Origin: Amycolatopsis sp. FDAARGOS 1241
GTDB taxonomy: Bacteria; Actinomycetota; Actinomycetes; Mycobacteriales; Pseudonocardiaceae
Reading direction: 5' to 3'
NCBI RefSeq assembly: GCF_016889705.1
Contig: NZ_CP069526.1
Location: 5,642,001 to 5,706,000, forward strand
Length of the DNA stretch: 64,000 bases
The position numbers were made by a program, and so were the translations under genes. Shown here piece by piece: positions 24,701-35,479 of this stretch. Below the pieces are notes generated by a model, which searched no databases, had not been told where the DNA came from, and saw only the letters and a list, made by a program, of their open reading frames with translations. Numbering within the stretch: position 1 is the stretch's first letter; every line of letters begins with the position of its first letter.

Positions 24701-25984
24701 TCAGTTGGTGGTGACGCTCTTCCAGCCGTTCTGCAGCTGGGTGGCGAGGCCGCCGGCGTCGGTCTTCTGGGCCAGGAACTGCTGGTACGCCGGCGTGGCG
24801 ACGGTGTCCTTCCACTGCGGGTACTTGCTGGCGAACAGGTACGGCGCGGACGTGATGTACTGGCCCGAAGCGAGGACCTGGTCCCAGCCGGTCTTGCCGG
24901 CGAGCTTCGCCGACAGCGCCTGGCGAGCCGAGTTCGTGGGCGGGATCAGCGCGTCGGCCTCGTTCATCGCGGCCAGGTTCTCGGTGCTGGTGAAGTAATC
25001 GATGAACTCGGCGGCTTCCTTGACGTGCTGGGAGTCCTTGTTCACCGACAGCGTCTGCGGGCTGGCGGCCTGCGCCGGTCCGGCCGGGCCGGCCAGCGGC
25101 GGCAGCACGATCCAGTCGAAGCCCTTCGGCGCGTCCTTGGCGATGTTCGCGGCCTGGTAGGAACCCTGCACGGTCATCGCGATCTGGCCGGCGTAGAACG
25201 GCGCGAGCGCCTTCGAGCCCGACTGCGTGAGCGTCACCGGCAGCACCGAGTGGTCCTGGTAGGCCATCTGGTCGACGAGCTTCGGCAGCGCCATCTCGCC
25301 CTCGCCCACCGTCAGGTTCGCCTGGTCACCGGTGCCCTGGAAGTACTTGCCGCCGAAGCCGGGAGCCAGTGCGACGAATGCGGCCGTCGGGCTCGACAGG
25401 CCCCAGCCGAGGCCGTACTTGCCGCCTTTGGTGGTGGCCTTGGCGATCTGGCGCAGCTGGTCCCAGGTCATCGTCTTGCCGGTCGGCACGGGCACGCCGG
25501 CCTGCTTCAGCAGGGTCTTGTTCGCGAAGACCACGTAGGACTGCACTTCGGTCGGGAACGCGACGACCTTGCCGCCGAACGTCACCGAGTCGAGCACGCC
25601 CTTCTGGAAGTCGGCGCGCTTCTGCGGCGAGAGGTACGGCGTGAGGTCGGCGAGGTAGTCGTCGGCCGCGAACGGCTCGATGCCCGCCGCCTCGTAGTGG
25701 ACGATGTCCGGCGCGGTGCCGGCGTTGAACTGGGTGATCAGCTTGTCGTAGACGCTGTCCCAGCCCGCCTGCACGATCTTGACCTGGACGTCCTTGTGCG
25801 AGGAGTTCCAGTCGCCCACGATCTTCTGCGTCTCGGCGATCGCCGCGGGCTGGTCGGACAGGGACTGGAACGTGAGGGTGACGGGACCGCTCGCGTCTCC
25901 GCTGCCGCTGCCACTGCCGCACGCGGCGAGCAGCAGACCGGAGACCAGCAGGCTGGCGGCGACCAGCGCGCGTCGTGTCTTCAT
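24701..25984 (-). CDS. Extracellular sugar-binding lipoprotein of ABC importer
   Basis: 427 residues. The signal sequence with lipobox LLLAAC (C22) marks a lipoprotein; a Gly/Ser linker follows. The body is a family 1 extracellular solute-binding protein (VTLTFQSLSDQPAA, GTAPDIVHYEAAG, KVVAFPTEVQSYVVFANK, GQIAMTVQGSYQ). It would capture the substrate outside the membrane and deliver it to the two permeases encoded upstream. The ligand cannot be inferred from sequence. The downstream ARH and ribokinase genes point to a riboside-like compound. Confidence 0.93.
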   Translation of the reverse strand: MKTRRALVAASLLVSGLLLAACGSGSGSGDASGPVTLTFQSLSDQPAAIAETQKIVGDWNSSHKDVQVKIVQAGWDSVYDKLITQFNAGTAPDIVHYEAAGIEPFAADDYLADLTPYLSPQKRADFQKGVLDSVTFGGKVVAFPTEVQSYVVFANKTLLKQAGVPVPTGKTMTWDQLRQIAKATTKGGKYGLGWGLSSPTAAFVALAPGFGGKYFQGTGDQANLTVGEGEMALPKLVDQMAYQDHSVLPVTLTQSGSKALAPFYAGQIAMTVQGSYQAANIAKDAPKGFDWIVLPPLAGPAGPAQAASPQTLSVNKDSQHVKEAAEFIDYFTSTENLAAMNEADALIPPTNSARQALSAKLAGKTGWDQVLASGQYITSAPYLFASKYPQWKDTVATPAYQQFLAQKTDAGGLATQLQNGWKSVTTN

Positions 25985-26046
25985 CGACCGACCTTTCGGG
26001 GATTTCTTCTGGGGGAATGGGGTTTCAGCGGCCCGGCGGCGGAGGG

Positions 26047-26874
26047 TCATCCCTTCACCGCCCCGGCCATGAGCCCGCTGGTGAGCTTCTTCCGCAGGAT
26101 GCTGAAGAAGACGATGCTGGGGATCGCGGCGAGCACGGCCCCGGCGGCGAGCGGCCCGAGGGCTGTCTTGCCCTCGCCGCCCACGAACATGTTCAAGGTG
26201 ATCGGCAGGGTGTAGTTCTCCGGCGACTGCAGCAGCACCAGCGCGAAGAAGAACTCGTTCCACGACGAGACGAAGCTGAACATCGCCGTCGCCACGACGC
26301 CGGGGGCCAGCAGCGGGAAGACGATGGTGCGCAGCACGGTGAACCGGCCGGCGCCGTCCATCGCGCCCGCTTCTTCGAGCTCGGTCGGGATCGCGGCCAC
26401 GTAGCCCTGCAGCATCCACAACGCGAACGGCAGCATGTAGGTGGTGTGCACGAGCGTGAGCCCGACGAGGTTGTCGGCCAGCCCCAGCGTCCGCAGGATG
26501 AGGAACAGCGGCAGGATGATCAGCACCACCGGGAAGACCTGGCTCACCAGGATCCAGCCGACACCCGCGATGCGGACCTTCCCCTTCAGCCGCGCCAGCA
26601 CGTAGGACGCCGGCACGGAGATCACGATCGACAGCACCGTGGACGCGAGTGCGACCAGCAGGCTGTTCCACGCCGAGTGCAGAAGTCCCTGGCGCGTGAG
26701 GGCTTCGGCGTAGTTCTCCCAGTGCCACTCGTGCGGCAGCAGGCTCACGGAGAGCGAGTTGAGCTCACCCGAGGACTTCACCGAGGCCGAGATCAGCCAC
26801 AGCAACGGGAAGCCGAGGAACAGGATGTACAGCGCCAGGGCGACGTACTGGGCCGGACGAACGAGCAAGCGCAT
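26047..26874 (-). CDS. ABC sugar transporter permease, MalG type
   Basis: 275 residues with about six membrane segments and the cytoplasmic EAA loop (EEAGAMDGAGRFTVLRTIVFPLLAPG) that docks the ATPase. N-terminal YVALALYILFLGFPLLWLISAS and C-terminal LRKKLTSGLMAGAVKG are typical of carbohydrate permeases of the MalG family. It starts 3 bp after the MalF-type gene, so translation is coupled. Confidence 0.93.
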   Translation of the reverse strand: MRLLVRPAQYVALALYILFLGFPLLWLISASVKSSGELNSLSVSLLPHEWHWENYAEALTRQGLLHSAWNSLLVALASTVLSIVISVPASYVLARLKGKVRIAGVGWILVSQVFPVVLIILPLFLILRTLGLADNLVGLTLVHTTYMLPFALWMLQGYVAAIPTELEEAGAMDGAGRFTVLRTIVFPLLAPGVVATAMFSFVSSWNEFFFALVLLQSPENYTLPITLNMFVGGEGKTALGPLAAGAVLAAIPSIVFFSILRKKLTSGLMAGAVKG

Positions 26875-26877
26875 GGC

Positions 26878-27861
26878 TCAGCGCCCCTTTCCCGCGCCGG
26901 CCGCGCCGACTTCGCTGTCTTCGGAGCGGAACTGCGACCGCAGGTACACGGCGAGGATCAGCACGACCACCACCACGACGACGAGCCCCATCGCCGCCGC
27001 GTAGCCGATCTCGCGGTTCTTGAAGGCCTCCAGGTAGATGAACAGCACCGGCACCATCGTCTTGCCGCCCGGCCCGCCCGCGGTGAGCACGTAGACCAGC
27101 GAAAAGGAGTTGAAGTTCCAGATGAAGTTCAGCGAGGTGATCGACGTGACGATCGGGCGCAGCGCGGGCCACGTCACAGCCGTGAACCGCCGCCAGGCGC
27201 CGGCACCGTCCACTTCGGCCGCTTCGATCAGCTCGCCGGGGATCTGCTGCAGCCCGGCCAGCAGCGTCACCGTGGTCTGCGGCATCCCGACCCACACGCC
27301 GACGACGATCACCGCCGGCAGCGCGGTCGAGAAGTCGCCGAGCCAGTTGGTGTCGCCGGGCAGCCCCACCGCGCCGAGGAACGCGTTGAGCGGGCCGCCG
27401 TTGGCGGAGTAGATCATCTGCCACATGATCGCCACGACCACCGGCGGCATGGCCCACGGCACGAGGGCGAGCACGCGCGTCAAGCCCTGCAGCCGCAGTC
27501 CCGAGTTCAGCAGCAGCGCCAGACCCATCGCGGCGGCGAGCTGGAGCAGCGTGACGCCGACCGTCCAGATCAGGCCGATGCGCAGCGAGTCCCAGAACAG
27601 CGCGTTGCCGCCGAGGCGCGCGAAGTTCTCGACGCCGGCGAAGCTGTAGTCGGGGTGGCGCACCAGGCGCGCGTGGGTGAACGCGAGCACGATGCCGATC
27701 ACGAGCGGCGCCACGCTGAGCACGAGGATCGGGATCAGCGAAGGCAGCACCAGGGCGATCGCCTCGCGCCGGCGCGTGCGCGCCAGTGCCGAGACGCGCT
27801 TGCGCGGTTTCGGGGCCGGCGCGGTGGCGCGGTCCCGCTCGGTCAGGGACGGGGTCGTCAT
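26878..27861 (-). CDS. ABC sugar transporter permease, MalF type
   Basis: 327 residues from ATG 27861 (GAGG upstream). Six or more membrane segments, the EAA loop (ELIEAAEVDGAGAWRRFTAVTWPALRP) and a LTAGGPGGKT segment are characteristic of MalF-type permeases. No gene for the ATP-binding subunit occurs in the operon; many actinobacterial sugar importers use one shared MsiK-type ATPase encoded elsewhere, and I infer that here. It lies 103 bp downstream of the lacI stop. Confidence 0.93.
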   Translation of the reverse strand: MTTPSLTERDRATAPAPKPRKRVSALARTRRREAIALVLPSLIPILVLSVAPLVIGIVLAFTHARLVRHPDYSFAGVENFARLGGNALFWDSLRIGLIWTVGVTLLQLAAAMGLALLLNSGLRLQGLTRVLALVPWAMPPVVVAIMWQMIYSANGGPLNAFLGAVGLPGDTNWLGDFSTALPAVIVVGVWVGMPQTTVTLLAGLQQIPGELIEAAEVDGAGAWRRFTAVTWPALRPIVTSITSLNFIWNFNSFSLVYVLTAGGPGGKTMVPVLFIYLEAFKNREIGYAAAMGLVVVVVVVLILAVYLRSQFRSEDSEVGAAGAGKGR

Positions 27862-27964
27862 CGCGCACCTCGCTCGGTCTTCGGCGTCGCCGGTTCGGGA
27901 CGCGGCGGCTCGGCCGGGCCTGCGGGCCGCGGCCGGCGCGGGCGGGTCGGGGACAGCCGCACGG

Positions 27965-28990
27965 TCATCGCGCACCTCCCGCGGGCACGCTGGTCGATTC
28001 GCGGACCACCAGTTCCGGGCCCACGGAGATCTGCTGCGCGGCCTGATCGGGGTCGTCGGCGAGCTGCAGCATGATGCGCGCGGCGGCGCGCCCGCGTTCG
28101 GTCGTGCCGAGGGACACGCTGGTGAGGCTCGGCTGGAAGACCCGGCCGATCTCGGTGTCGTCCATCCCGGTCACGGCGACGTCCTCCGGCACCGACAGGC
28201 CCAGCTCCCGCACGGCGCGGATGGCGCCGATGGCGAGCAGGTCGTTGGCCGCGACCAGGGCGTCGAGCCGCTGTTGCGGCGACCGCGCGAACAACCGCCG
28301 GGCGGCTTCGAGACCGGCGCTGACAGTGAAGTCGCAGGCGACCTCGCGCTCGATCCGCTCCGCCGCGATCTCCCCCGCCACCGCGTCGAACCCGCGCTGG
28401 CGCGAGGCGCCCGGCGTCGTGTCGACGGGTCCGTTGAGGAACCCGATGCGGCGGCGGCCGATGGCGTGCAGGTGGCGCACCGCCTCGCCGATCCCGCCGG
28501 CGGAGTCGGTGGAGACGGAGCTGATGCCGCGGTCGTCCATCGCGCGCCCGATCACCACGACCGGCACGGGGGCCTGCTGGATCTCGGTGATCAGCGCGTC
28601 GTCGGTGCGCAGGGGACTCACGATCATGCCGTCCACGAAGCCGCTGCCGAGACTGCGCACGAGTTCGACCGTCGACGTGGACGTGTCGCCCGTCGACATC
28701 ACGACCACGCGGTACCCGTGCGGCTCCAGGACCTCGTGGATGGCCCGCATCATCTCGACGTAGACGGGGTTGCCGATGTCCGCGACCGCGAACGCGACCT
28801 GGAACGTCTTCTTCATCCGCAGCGACCGGCCGATCGCGTCGGCGCTGTACCCGAGCTCTTCCGCGGCGGCCCGGACGCGCTCGACCATCGCCTTGCTCGC
28901 ACCCGCCCCGTGCAGCGCACGGGAGGTCGAGGCCAGGGACACCCCGGCGCGCTCGGCCACCTGCATGAGCGTGGCCCGTGTTGACGTCAT
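27965..28990 (-). CDS. LacI-family transcriptional repressor
   Basis: 341 residues from ATG 28990. The N-terminal LacI helix-turn-helix (LMQVAERAGVSLASTSRALHG, residues about 8-28) and hinge (AIGRSLRMKKT) precede a periplasmic-binding-protein-like sensor domain (VAFAVADIGNPVYVEMMRAI, GFVDGMIVSPL, FLNGPVDTTPGASRQRGF, AVTGMDDTEIGRVFQPSLTSV). It is the first gene of the ten-gene operon, with two perfect TGGAAACGTTTCCA operators upstream, so autorepression relieved by the imported substrate or a derivative is the simplest model. Confidence 0.95.
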   Translation of the reverse strand: MTSTRATLMQVAERAGVSLASTSRALHGAGASKAMVERVRAAAEELGYSADAIGRSLRMKKTFQVAFAVADIGNPVYVEMMRAIHEVLEPHGYRVVVMSTGDTSTSTVELVRSLGSGFVDGMIVSPLRTDDALITEIQQAPVPVVVIGRAMDDRGISSVSTDSAGGIGEAVRHLHAIGRRRIGFLNGPVDTTPGASRQRGFDAVAGEIAAERIEREVACDFTVSAGLEAARRLFARSPQQRLDALVAANDLLAIGAIRAVRELGLSVPEDVAVTGMDDTEIGRVFQPSLTSVSLGTTERGRAAARIMLQLADDPDQAAQQISVGPELVVRESTSVPAGGAR

Positions 28991-29024
28991 CGTCGCTCGT
29001 ACCTCGGTTGTGGTCCGCAAACGT

Positions 29025-29038
29025 TGGAAACGTTTCCA
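29025..29038. promoter_or_regulatory. LacI operator O1, TGGAAACGTTTCCA
   Basis: A perfect 14-bp LacI/GalR-type palindrome with central CG, 35 bp before the lacI start. Its centre is 31 bp (about three helical turns) from O2. Confidence 0.85.
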
Positions 29039-29054
29039 GGTTTGCGATCGGGTG

Positions 29055-29070
29055 TTGGAAACGTTTCCAA
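29055..29070. promoter_or_regulatory. LacI operator O2, TTGGAAACGTTTCCAA
   Basis: A perfect 16-bp palindrome sharing the core of O1. It begins right where transcription from the promoter at 29113-29084 is expected to start. Confidence 0.87.
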
Positions 29071-29083
29071 CGGGATTGATTCG

Positions 29084-29113
29084 ATACTGCACCCCGACGG
29101 GGCGCTGTGTCAA
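29084..29113 (-). promoter_or_regulatory. Promoter of the lacI-ABC-ARH-citE operon
   Basis: On the minus strand TTGACA (29113-29108), 18 nt, CAGTAT (29089-29084). Start point predicted near 29077, immediately ahead of O2 and O1. Confidence 0.65.
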
Positions 29114-29194
29114 CCAGCGGTTCACCACACCGTGGGCCGGCAGCCGGTGCGAGGACTCCGGCCAGGGCGAAGGCGCTGCCCCGGGCGCGGAAGA

Positions 29195-29224
29195 AGGGGG
29201 CGGGGACCGCAGTCCCCGCCCCCT
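29195..29224. terminator. katG terminator hairpin
   Basis: AGGGGGCGGGGAC and GTCCCCGCCCCCT form a perfect 13-bp stem with loop CGCA, 40 bp past the katG stop. It also shields the divergent-side lacI promoter region. Confidence 0.8.
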
Positions 29225-29264
29225 CAGGAGGTCTTCGGGAGCTCAGTCAGGCTCCCGAGCGAGC

Positions 29265-31956
<2,692 letters not shown>

Positions 31957-31963
31957 GCGTGGC

Positions 31964-31994
31964 AGTGTGCCGCAGATTCTGGAACGAATCAAGA
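31964..31994 (-). promoter_or_regulatory. FurA box and leaderless furA promoter
   Basis: On the minus strand TCTTGATTCGTTCCAGAATC (31994-31975) closely resembles the mycobacterial FurA operator (TCTTGACTnATTCCAGAAA). TTGATT (31992-31987), 17 nt, CACACT (31969-31964) would start transcription at or next to GTG 31956. Confidence 0.75.
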
Positions 31995-32137
31995 ATCACT
32001 CACCGTTGTGAACCATCCGGGTCACGCGCCTGAACCGTGACACGCTGCGGGCCCGGCATAAACTTACAGTCACGGAAATTTCGGCGGAACCCCGGGTGAG
32101 CAAGGGGGTTTCGGCCGTTCCCGGCCACTCTGGACGA

Positions 32138-32908
32138 TCAAGTCCCGGAAGGTGCGCGGCGCGTGGTCCGTGCCGGTCTGCCCGACAGAGCGTCGTCACC
32201 CGGTTTTTTCAGCGGTCCGAACCTCGCGAGACCGGCTTCCAGCAGCCGCGCGGCGCGCAGCACGTCGGTGGTCACCGCGCCCCGGATCCGCGCCGGTGTG
32301 CGGCCGGCGTCGACATGCCGGGCCAGGCTGCGGAACTGCACCTGCCACAACCCGAGCAGCGCGGTCGCGGCGATCTGCGCCTCGGGGTCGGCCGCGTCCC
32401 GGCCCGAGCGCTCGGCGAGCACCCGCGTGGCCTGGTCCACCAGCTCGTCGACCAGGTCCCGCTGGTACGCGGCCAGCGCCGGCGTGGAGCGGATCAGCGC
32501 GCCGTAGCGGCGGAAGCCGATGCCGGCGGCGCGGCGGTCGCGTTCGTGGTCGAGCCAGGTCGTGAACGCGGCGAGTTCGCCGGCGAGGATCCGCAGCACC
32601 GCCTCGACCGGGGCGCGCGCCGGGTCGCCGAGTTCCGCGCGCAGGGCGGCCAGCGTCGCGTCGGGGCGGTCGAGGATGAGGGATTCCTTGCTGGGGAAGT
32701 AGTTGAAGACGGTCTTCTCCGACACTCCGCACGCTTGCGCGACGTCGGCGACGCGGACGGCGTCGAAGCCGCGGGCCAGGAACAGCTCGGTGGCGGTGTT
32801 GGTCAGCAGGCGGCGGGTCTCGCGCTTCTTGCGCTCGCGCAGGCCCGCCGCGGGGGCCTCGTCCCGCGGGGCCCGCAACGCCGCCCAGTCGACCGTCCGC
32901 CCGCCCAC
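32138..32908 (-). CDS. TetR-family regulator
   Basis: 256 residues from GTG 32908. The TetR helix-turn-helix occupies about residues 23-72 (ERKKRETRRLLTNTATELFLARGFDAVRVADVAQACGV, VFNYFPSKESL). The ligand domain is helical, and a Lys/Arg-rich tail follows. It begins 37 bp after the methyltransferase stop on the same strand and may be co-transcribed with it. Target unknown. Confidence 0.9.
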   Translation of the reverse strand: MGGRTVDWAALRAPRDEAPAAGLRERKKRETRRLLTNTATELFLARGFDAVRVADVAQACGVSEKTVFNYFPSKESLILDRPDATLAALRAELGDPARAPVEAVLRILAGELAAFTTWLDHERDRRAAGIGFRRYGALIRSTPALAAYQRDLVDELVDQATRVLAERSGRDAADPEAQIAATALLGLWQVQFRSLARHVDAGRTPARIRGAVTTDVLRAARLLEAGLARFGPLKKPGDDALSGRPARTTRRAPSGT

Positions 32909-32945
32909 GCACCGAGGATAACGGCGAACCCGCGCGAAAAACCGG

Positions 32946-33737
32946 TCAGCGGCGTGCGACGCTCCCCCGCACCGCCCACGCCCGGGCCGTCAGGGTGATC
33001 GAGCCGTCGGCCGCGATCGGCAGCCGGGCCTGCAGCAGGTCGCGCAGCGCGCGCAGGTGGTCTTCCGGCAGCCGGGCGGCGTAGCCGGGTGCGGGACCTT
33101 GCCCGCCGAGAAACGGGGACCAGTAGTCGTCGAAACCGGCGAACGCCGTGGGCACCTGGATCGCCCGCACGACCACCCCCGTCAGCCCGGCGTCCGTCCA
33201 CAAGCGACTCAGCGGATCGGGACGGCAGAGGGGGAAGCGGCGGCCTTCGTCGAGTTCGGCGACCGCCGGGTCGAGCACCGCAGCGGCGTCCCAGAACCAG
33301 CGCATGAGCTCCATGCCGTCGGCGTAGTCCCACACGTACGCGGCGACCACAGCCCCGGGCTTCGCCGCGCGCCGCCACTCGGCCACGGCCCGCGCGGGCT
33401 CCGGCACGAAGTTGAGCGCCAGTCCGCTCACGACGGCGTCGAACCGGCGATCGGCCACCGGCAGCGCCCGCGCGTCGGCGACCGCGAACGTCGCCCGCGG
33501 GTCGGCGACGCGCCGGCGGGCGTACGCGACGAACGGCGCCGCCGCGTCCACTCCCACGACCGAGGCGGGTTCGTCCGCGGCCAGCACCGCCGCGGTCAGC
33601 GCGCCGGTGCCGCACCCGACGTCGAGCCAGTGCGCACCCGGCGGCACCACCGTCGAGTCCACGAAAGCGGCCGCGACCCGCCGGCTCCACCGGCCGACGT
33701 AGCGCTCGTAGGCGGCTCCGGCCGACCACTCGTCCAT
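32946..33737 (-). CDS. Class I SAM-dependent methyltransferase
   Basis: 263 residues. The Rossmann SAM site is clear: HWLDVGCGTGALTAAVL (motif I, about residues 38-54), VVGVDAAAPFV (motif II acid), FAVADARALP and FDAVVSGLALNF. The C-terminal half resembles the UbiE/small-molecule methyltransferase group. The methyl acceptor is unknown. Start chosen at ATG 33737; an upstream in-frame start at 33770 lies in a copy of the recurrent palindrome TCCACAGTGGAC. Confidence 0.9.
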   Translation of the reverse strand: MDEWSAGAAYERYVGRWSRRVAAAFVDSTVVPPGAHWLDVGCGTGALTAAVLAADEPASVVGVDAAAPFVAYARRRVADPRATFAVADARALPVADRRFDAVVSGLALNFVPEPARAVAEWRRAAKPGAVVAAYVWDYADGMELMRWFWDAAAVLDPAVAELDEGRRFPLCRPDPLSRLWTDAGLTGVVVRAIQVPTAFAGFDDYWSPFLGGQGPAPGYAARLPEDHLRALRDLLQARLPIAADGSITLTARAWAVRGSVARR

Positions 33738-33794
33738 CACCCGACGGTACGCCCGGGGGCAACCATCCACAGTGGACCAGCTCGCCCGGGTGGC

Positions 33795-33850
33795 TTTACA
33801 TTTGATGCTCTCTTGTCAAGAGTGGTGTACATCGCTTACCGTCTTGTCAA
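33795..33850 (+). promoter_or_regulatory. Alkane operon control region
   Basis: A 13-bp palindrome CTCTTGtCAAGAG (33810-33822) and a second TCTTGTCAA (33842-33850) lie 40-75 bp before alkB. A possible promoter is TTGTCA (33813-33818), 17 nt, TTACCG (33836-33841), which would put the palindrome on the -35. Likely operator of the TetR at 36716. Confidence 0.5.
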
Positions 33851-33885
33851 TCACCTCGACAGCGTCGTTGACGGAGGAGGACGAG

Positions 33886-35286
33886 ATGAGCCCAGCAGTC
33901 GGCACCGTGCCCACCGGGTCGACCGAGTCGTGGACGGACCGCAAGCGGTACCTGTGGCTGATCGGGCTCGTGGTGCCCTCGCTCGCGTTCCTGGCGATCG
34001 GGCTGCACGCCGCCACCGGTTGGGGTGTGTGGTTCTGGATCGGGCCGATCGTGATCCTCGTGGTCGTGCCCCTGATCGACCTGGCCGCCGGGCTCGATCG
34101 CAGCAACCCGCCCGACGACGTGATCGAACGGCTCGAGAACGACCGCTACTACCGCTGGATCACGTACCTGTTCCTGCCGATCCAGTACGTCGGCTTCGTC
34201 GCCGCGTGCTGGCTGATCAGCCGGGGTGAGCTGACCGTCGCGGACAAGATCGGGCTTGCCGTGTCGATCGGGTGCATCGGCGGCATCGGCATCAACACCG
34301 CCCACGAACTGGGCCACAAGAAGGAGAGCCACGAGCGCTGGCTGTCGAAGATCGCGCTGGCGCAGAGTTTCTACGGCCACTTCTACATCGAGCACAACCG
34401 CGGCCACCACGTGCGCGTCGCGACGCCGGAGGACCCCGCGTCCAGCCGCGTCGGCGAGAGCTTCTACCGGTTCTGGCCGCGCACGGTCGGTGGCTCGCTG
34501 GCCTCGGCGTGGCGGCTGGAGCGCAAGCGCTACGCCCGCCGCGGCAAGCACCCCTTCCGCCTCGGCAACGACGTGCTCAACGCGTGGCTGATGTCGGCGG
34601 TGCTGTGGGCGGCGATGGTGGCGTGGCTGGGCGCCGGCATCCTGCCGTACCTGCTGATCCAGGCCGTGGTCGGCTTCTCGCTGCTGGAGATCGTGAACTA
34701 CATGGAGCACTACGGGATGCTGCGGCAGCGGGTCGGGCCGCCCGAGCGGCGCCGCTACGAGCGCGTGGACCCGAGCCACAGCTGGAACTCCAACAACATC
34801 GCCACCAACGTGCTGCTCTACCACCTGCAGCGCCACAGCGACCACCACGCGAACCCGACGCGGCGTTACCAGACCCTGCGCGACTTCGCCGAATCGCCGG
34901 TGCTGCCCACGGGGTACGCAGGGATGATCGTGCTCGCGCTGATCCCGCCGGTCTGGCGGCGCGTGATGGATCCGCGGGTGCTCGCCCACTTCGACGGCGA
35001 CCTCTCGCGCGCCAACCTCCAGCCGCGCAAGCGCGCGAAGGTGCTGGCGCGGTCCGGAACCCGCGTCACCGCCGCCGGCGAGGCCGTGGCCGACCCACAC
35101 GGCGACGCCCGCGACGGCGGCGTGTGCCCGGGGTGCGGCTACGTCTACGACGAGCAGCGCGGCGATCCGCGTGAGGGTTTCCCGGCCGGCACTCCGTGGT
35201 CGGCGATCCCGGACTCGTGGTGCTGCCCGGACTGCGGGGTGCGCGAGAAGGTCGACTTCGTGGCTCCCGGAAAGGTGGGTGCGTGA
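33886..35286 (+). CDS. alkB: Alkane 1-monooxygenase AlkB with fused C-terminal rubredoxin
   Basis: 466 residues from ATG 33886. The membrane di-iron hydroxylase domain (about 20-395) has four or more membrane segments and all His boxes: HELGH (140-144), EHNRGHH (169-175) and LQRHSDHH (314-321), plus NYMEHYG (271-277). After a linker, a rubredoxin domain (about 412-458) supplies the FeS4 site C414-PG-C417 and C447-PD-C450. AlkB oxidises medium-chain n-alkanes to 1-alkanols; the fused rubredoxin brings electrons. Fused forms are known in actinobacteria. It heads an operon and shares one base with the ferredoxin start. Confidence 0.96.
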   Translation: MSPAVGTVPTGSTESWTDRKRYLWLIGLVVPSLAFLAIGLHAATGWGVWFWIGPIVILVVVPLIDLAAGLDRSNPPDDVIERLENDRYYRWITYLFLPIQYVGFVAACWLISRGELTVADKIGLAVSIGCIGGIGINTAHELGHKKESHERWLSKIALAQSFYGHFYIEHNRGHHVRVATPEDPASSRVGESFYRFWPRTVGGSLASAWRLERKRYARRGKHPFRLGNDVLNAWLMSAVLWAAMVAWLGAGILPYLLIQAVVGFSLLEIVNYMEHYGMLRQRVGPPERRRYERVDPSHSWNSNNIATNVLLYHLQRHSDHHANPTRRYQTLRDFAESPVLPTGYAGMIVLALIPPVWRRVMDPRVLAHFDGDLSRANLQPRKRAKVLARSGTRVTAAGEAVADPHGDARDGGVCPGCGYVYDEQRGDPREGFPAGTPWSAIPDSWCCPDCGVREKVDFVAPGKVGA

Positions 35287-35477
35287 TGCGGATCGAAGCG
35301 GATCGGGCGTTGTGCGACGGCCTCGGCATGTGCGAGGCGATGGCTCCGGACTTCTTCGAGGTGGGCGACGACGGCACCGTCGTGGTGCTCGACGAGACGC
35401 CGGGTGAGGAGCACCGGGCCGACCTCACGGCCGCGGCCGACGCGTGCCCGGTGCTGGCGCTGAAGGTGCGGGACTGA
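35286..35477 (+). CDS. Small 3Fe-4S-type ferredoxin
   Basis: 63 residues. Cysteines are C10 and C16 (CDGLGMC) and C54 (CPVLAL). The position that carries a fourth ligand in 4Fe-4S types is Leu13, so a [3Fe-4S] cluster is expected, as in P450-associated ferredoxins. Its ATG shares the last base of the alkB stop (TGATG), so translation is coupled. In an alkB operon a second rubredoxin is the usual partner, so a P450-type ferredoxin here is unusual. It could carry electrons between the reductase and AlkB-rubredoxin or serve a P450 elsewhere. Confidence 0.93.
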   Translation: MRIEADRALCDGLGMCEAMAPDFFEVGDDGTVVVLDETPGEEHRADLTAAADACPVLALKVRD

Positions 35478-35479
35478 CG

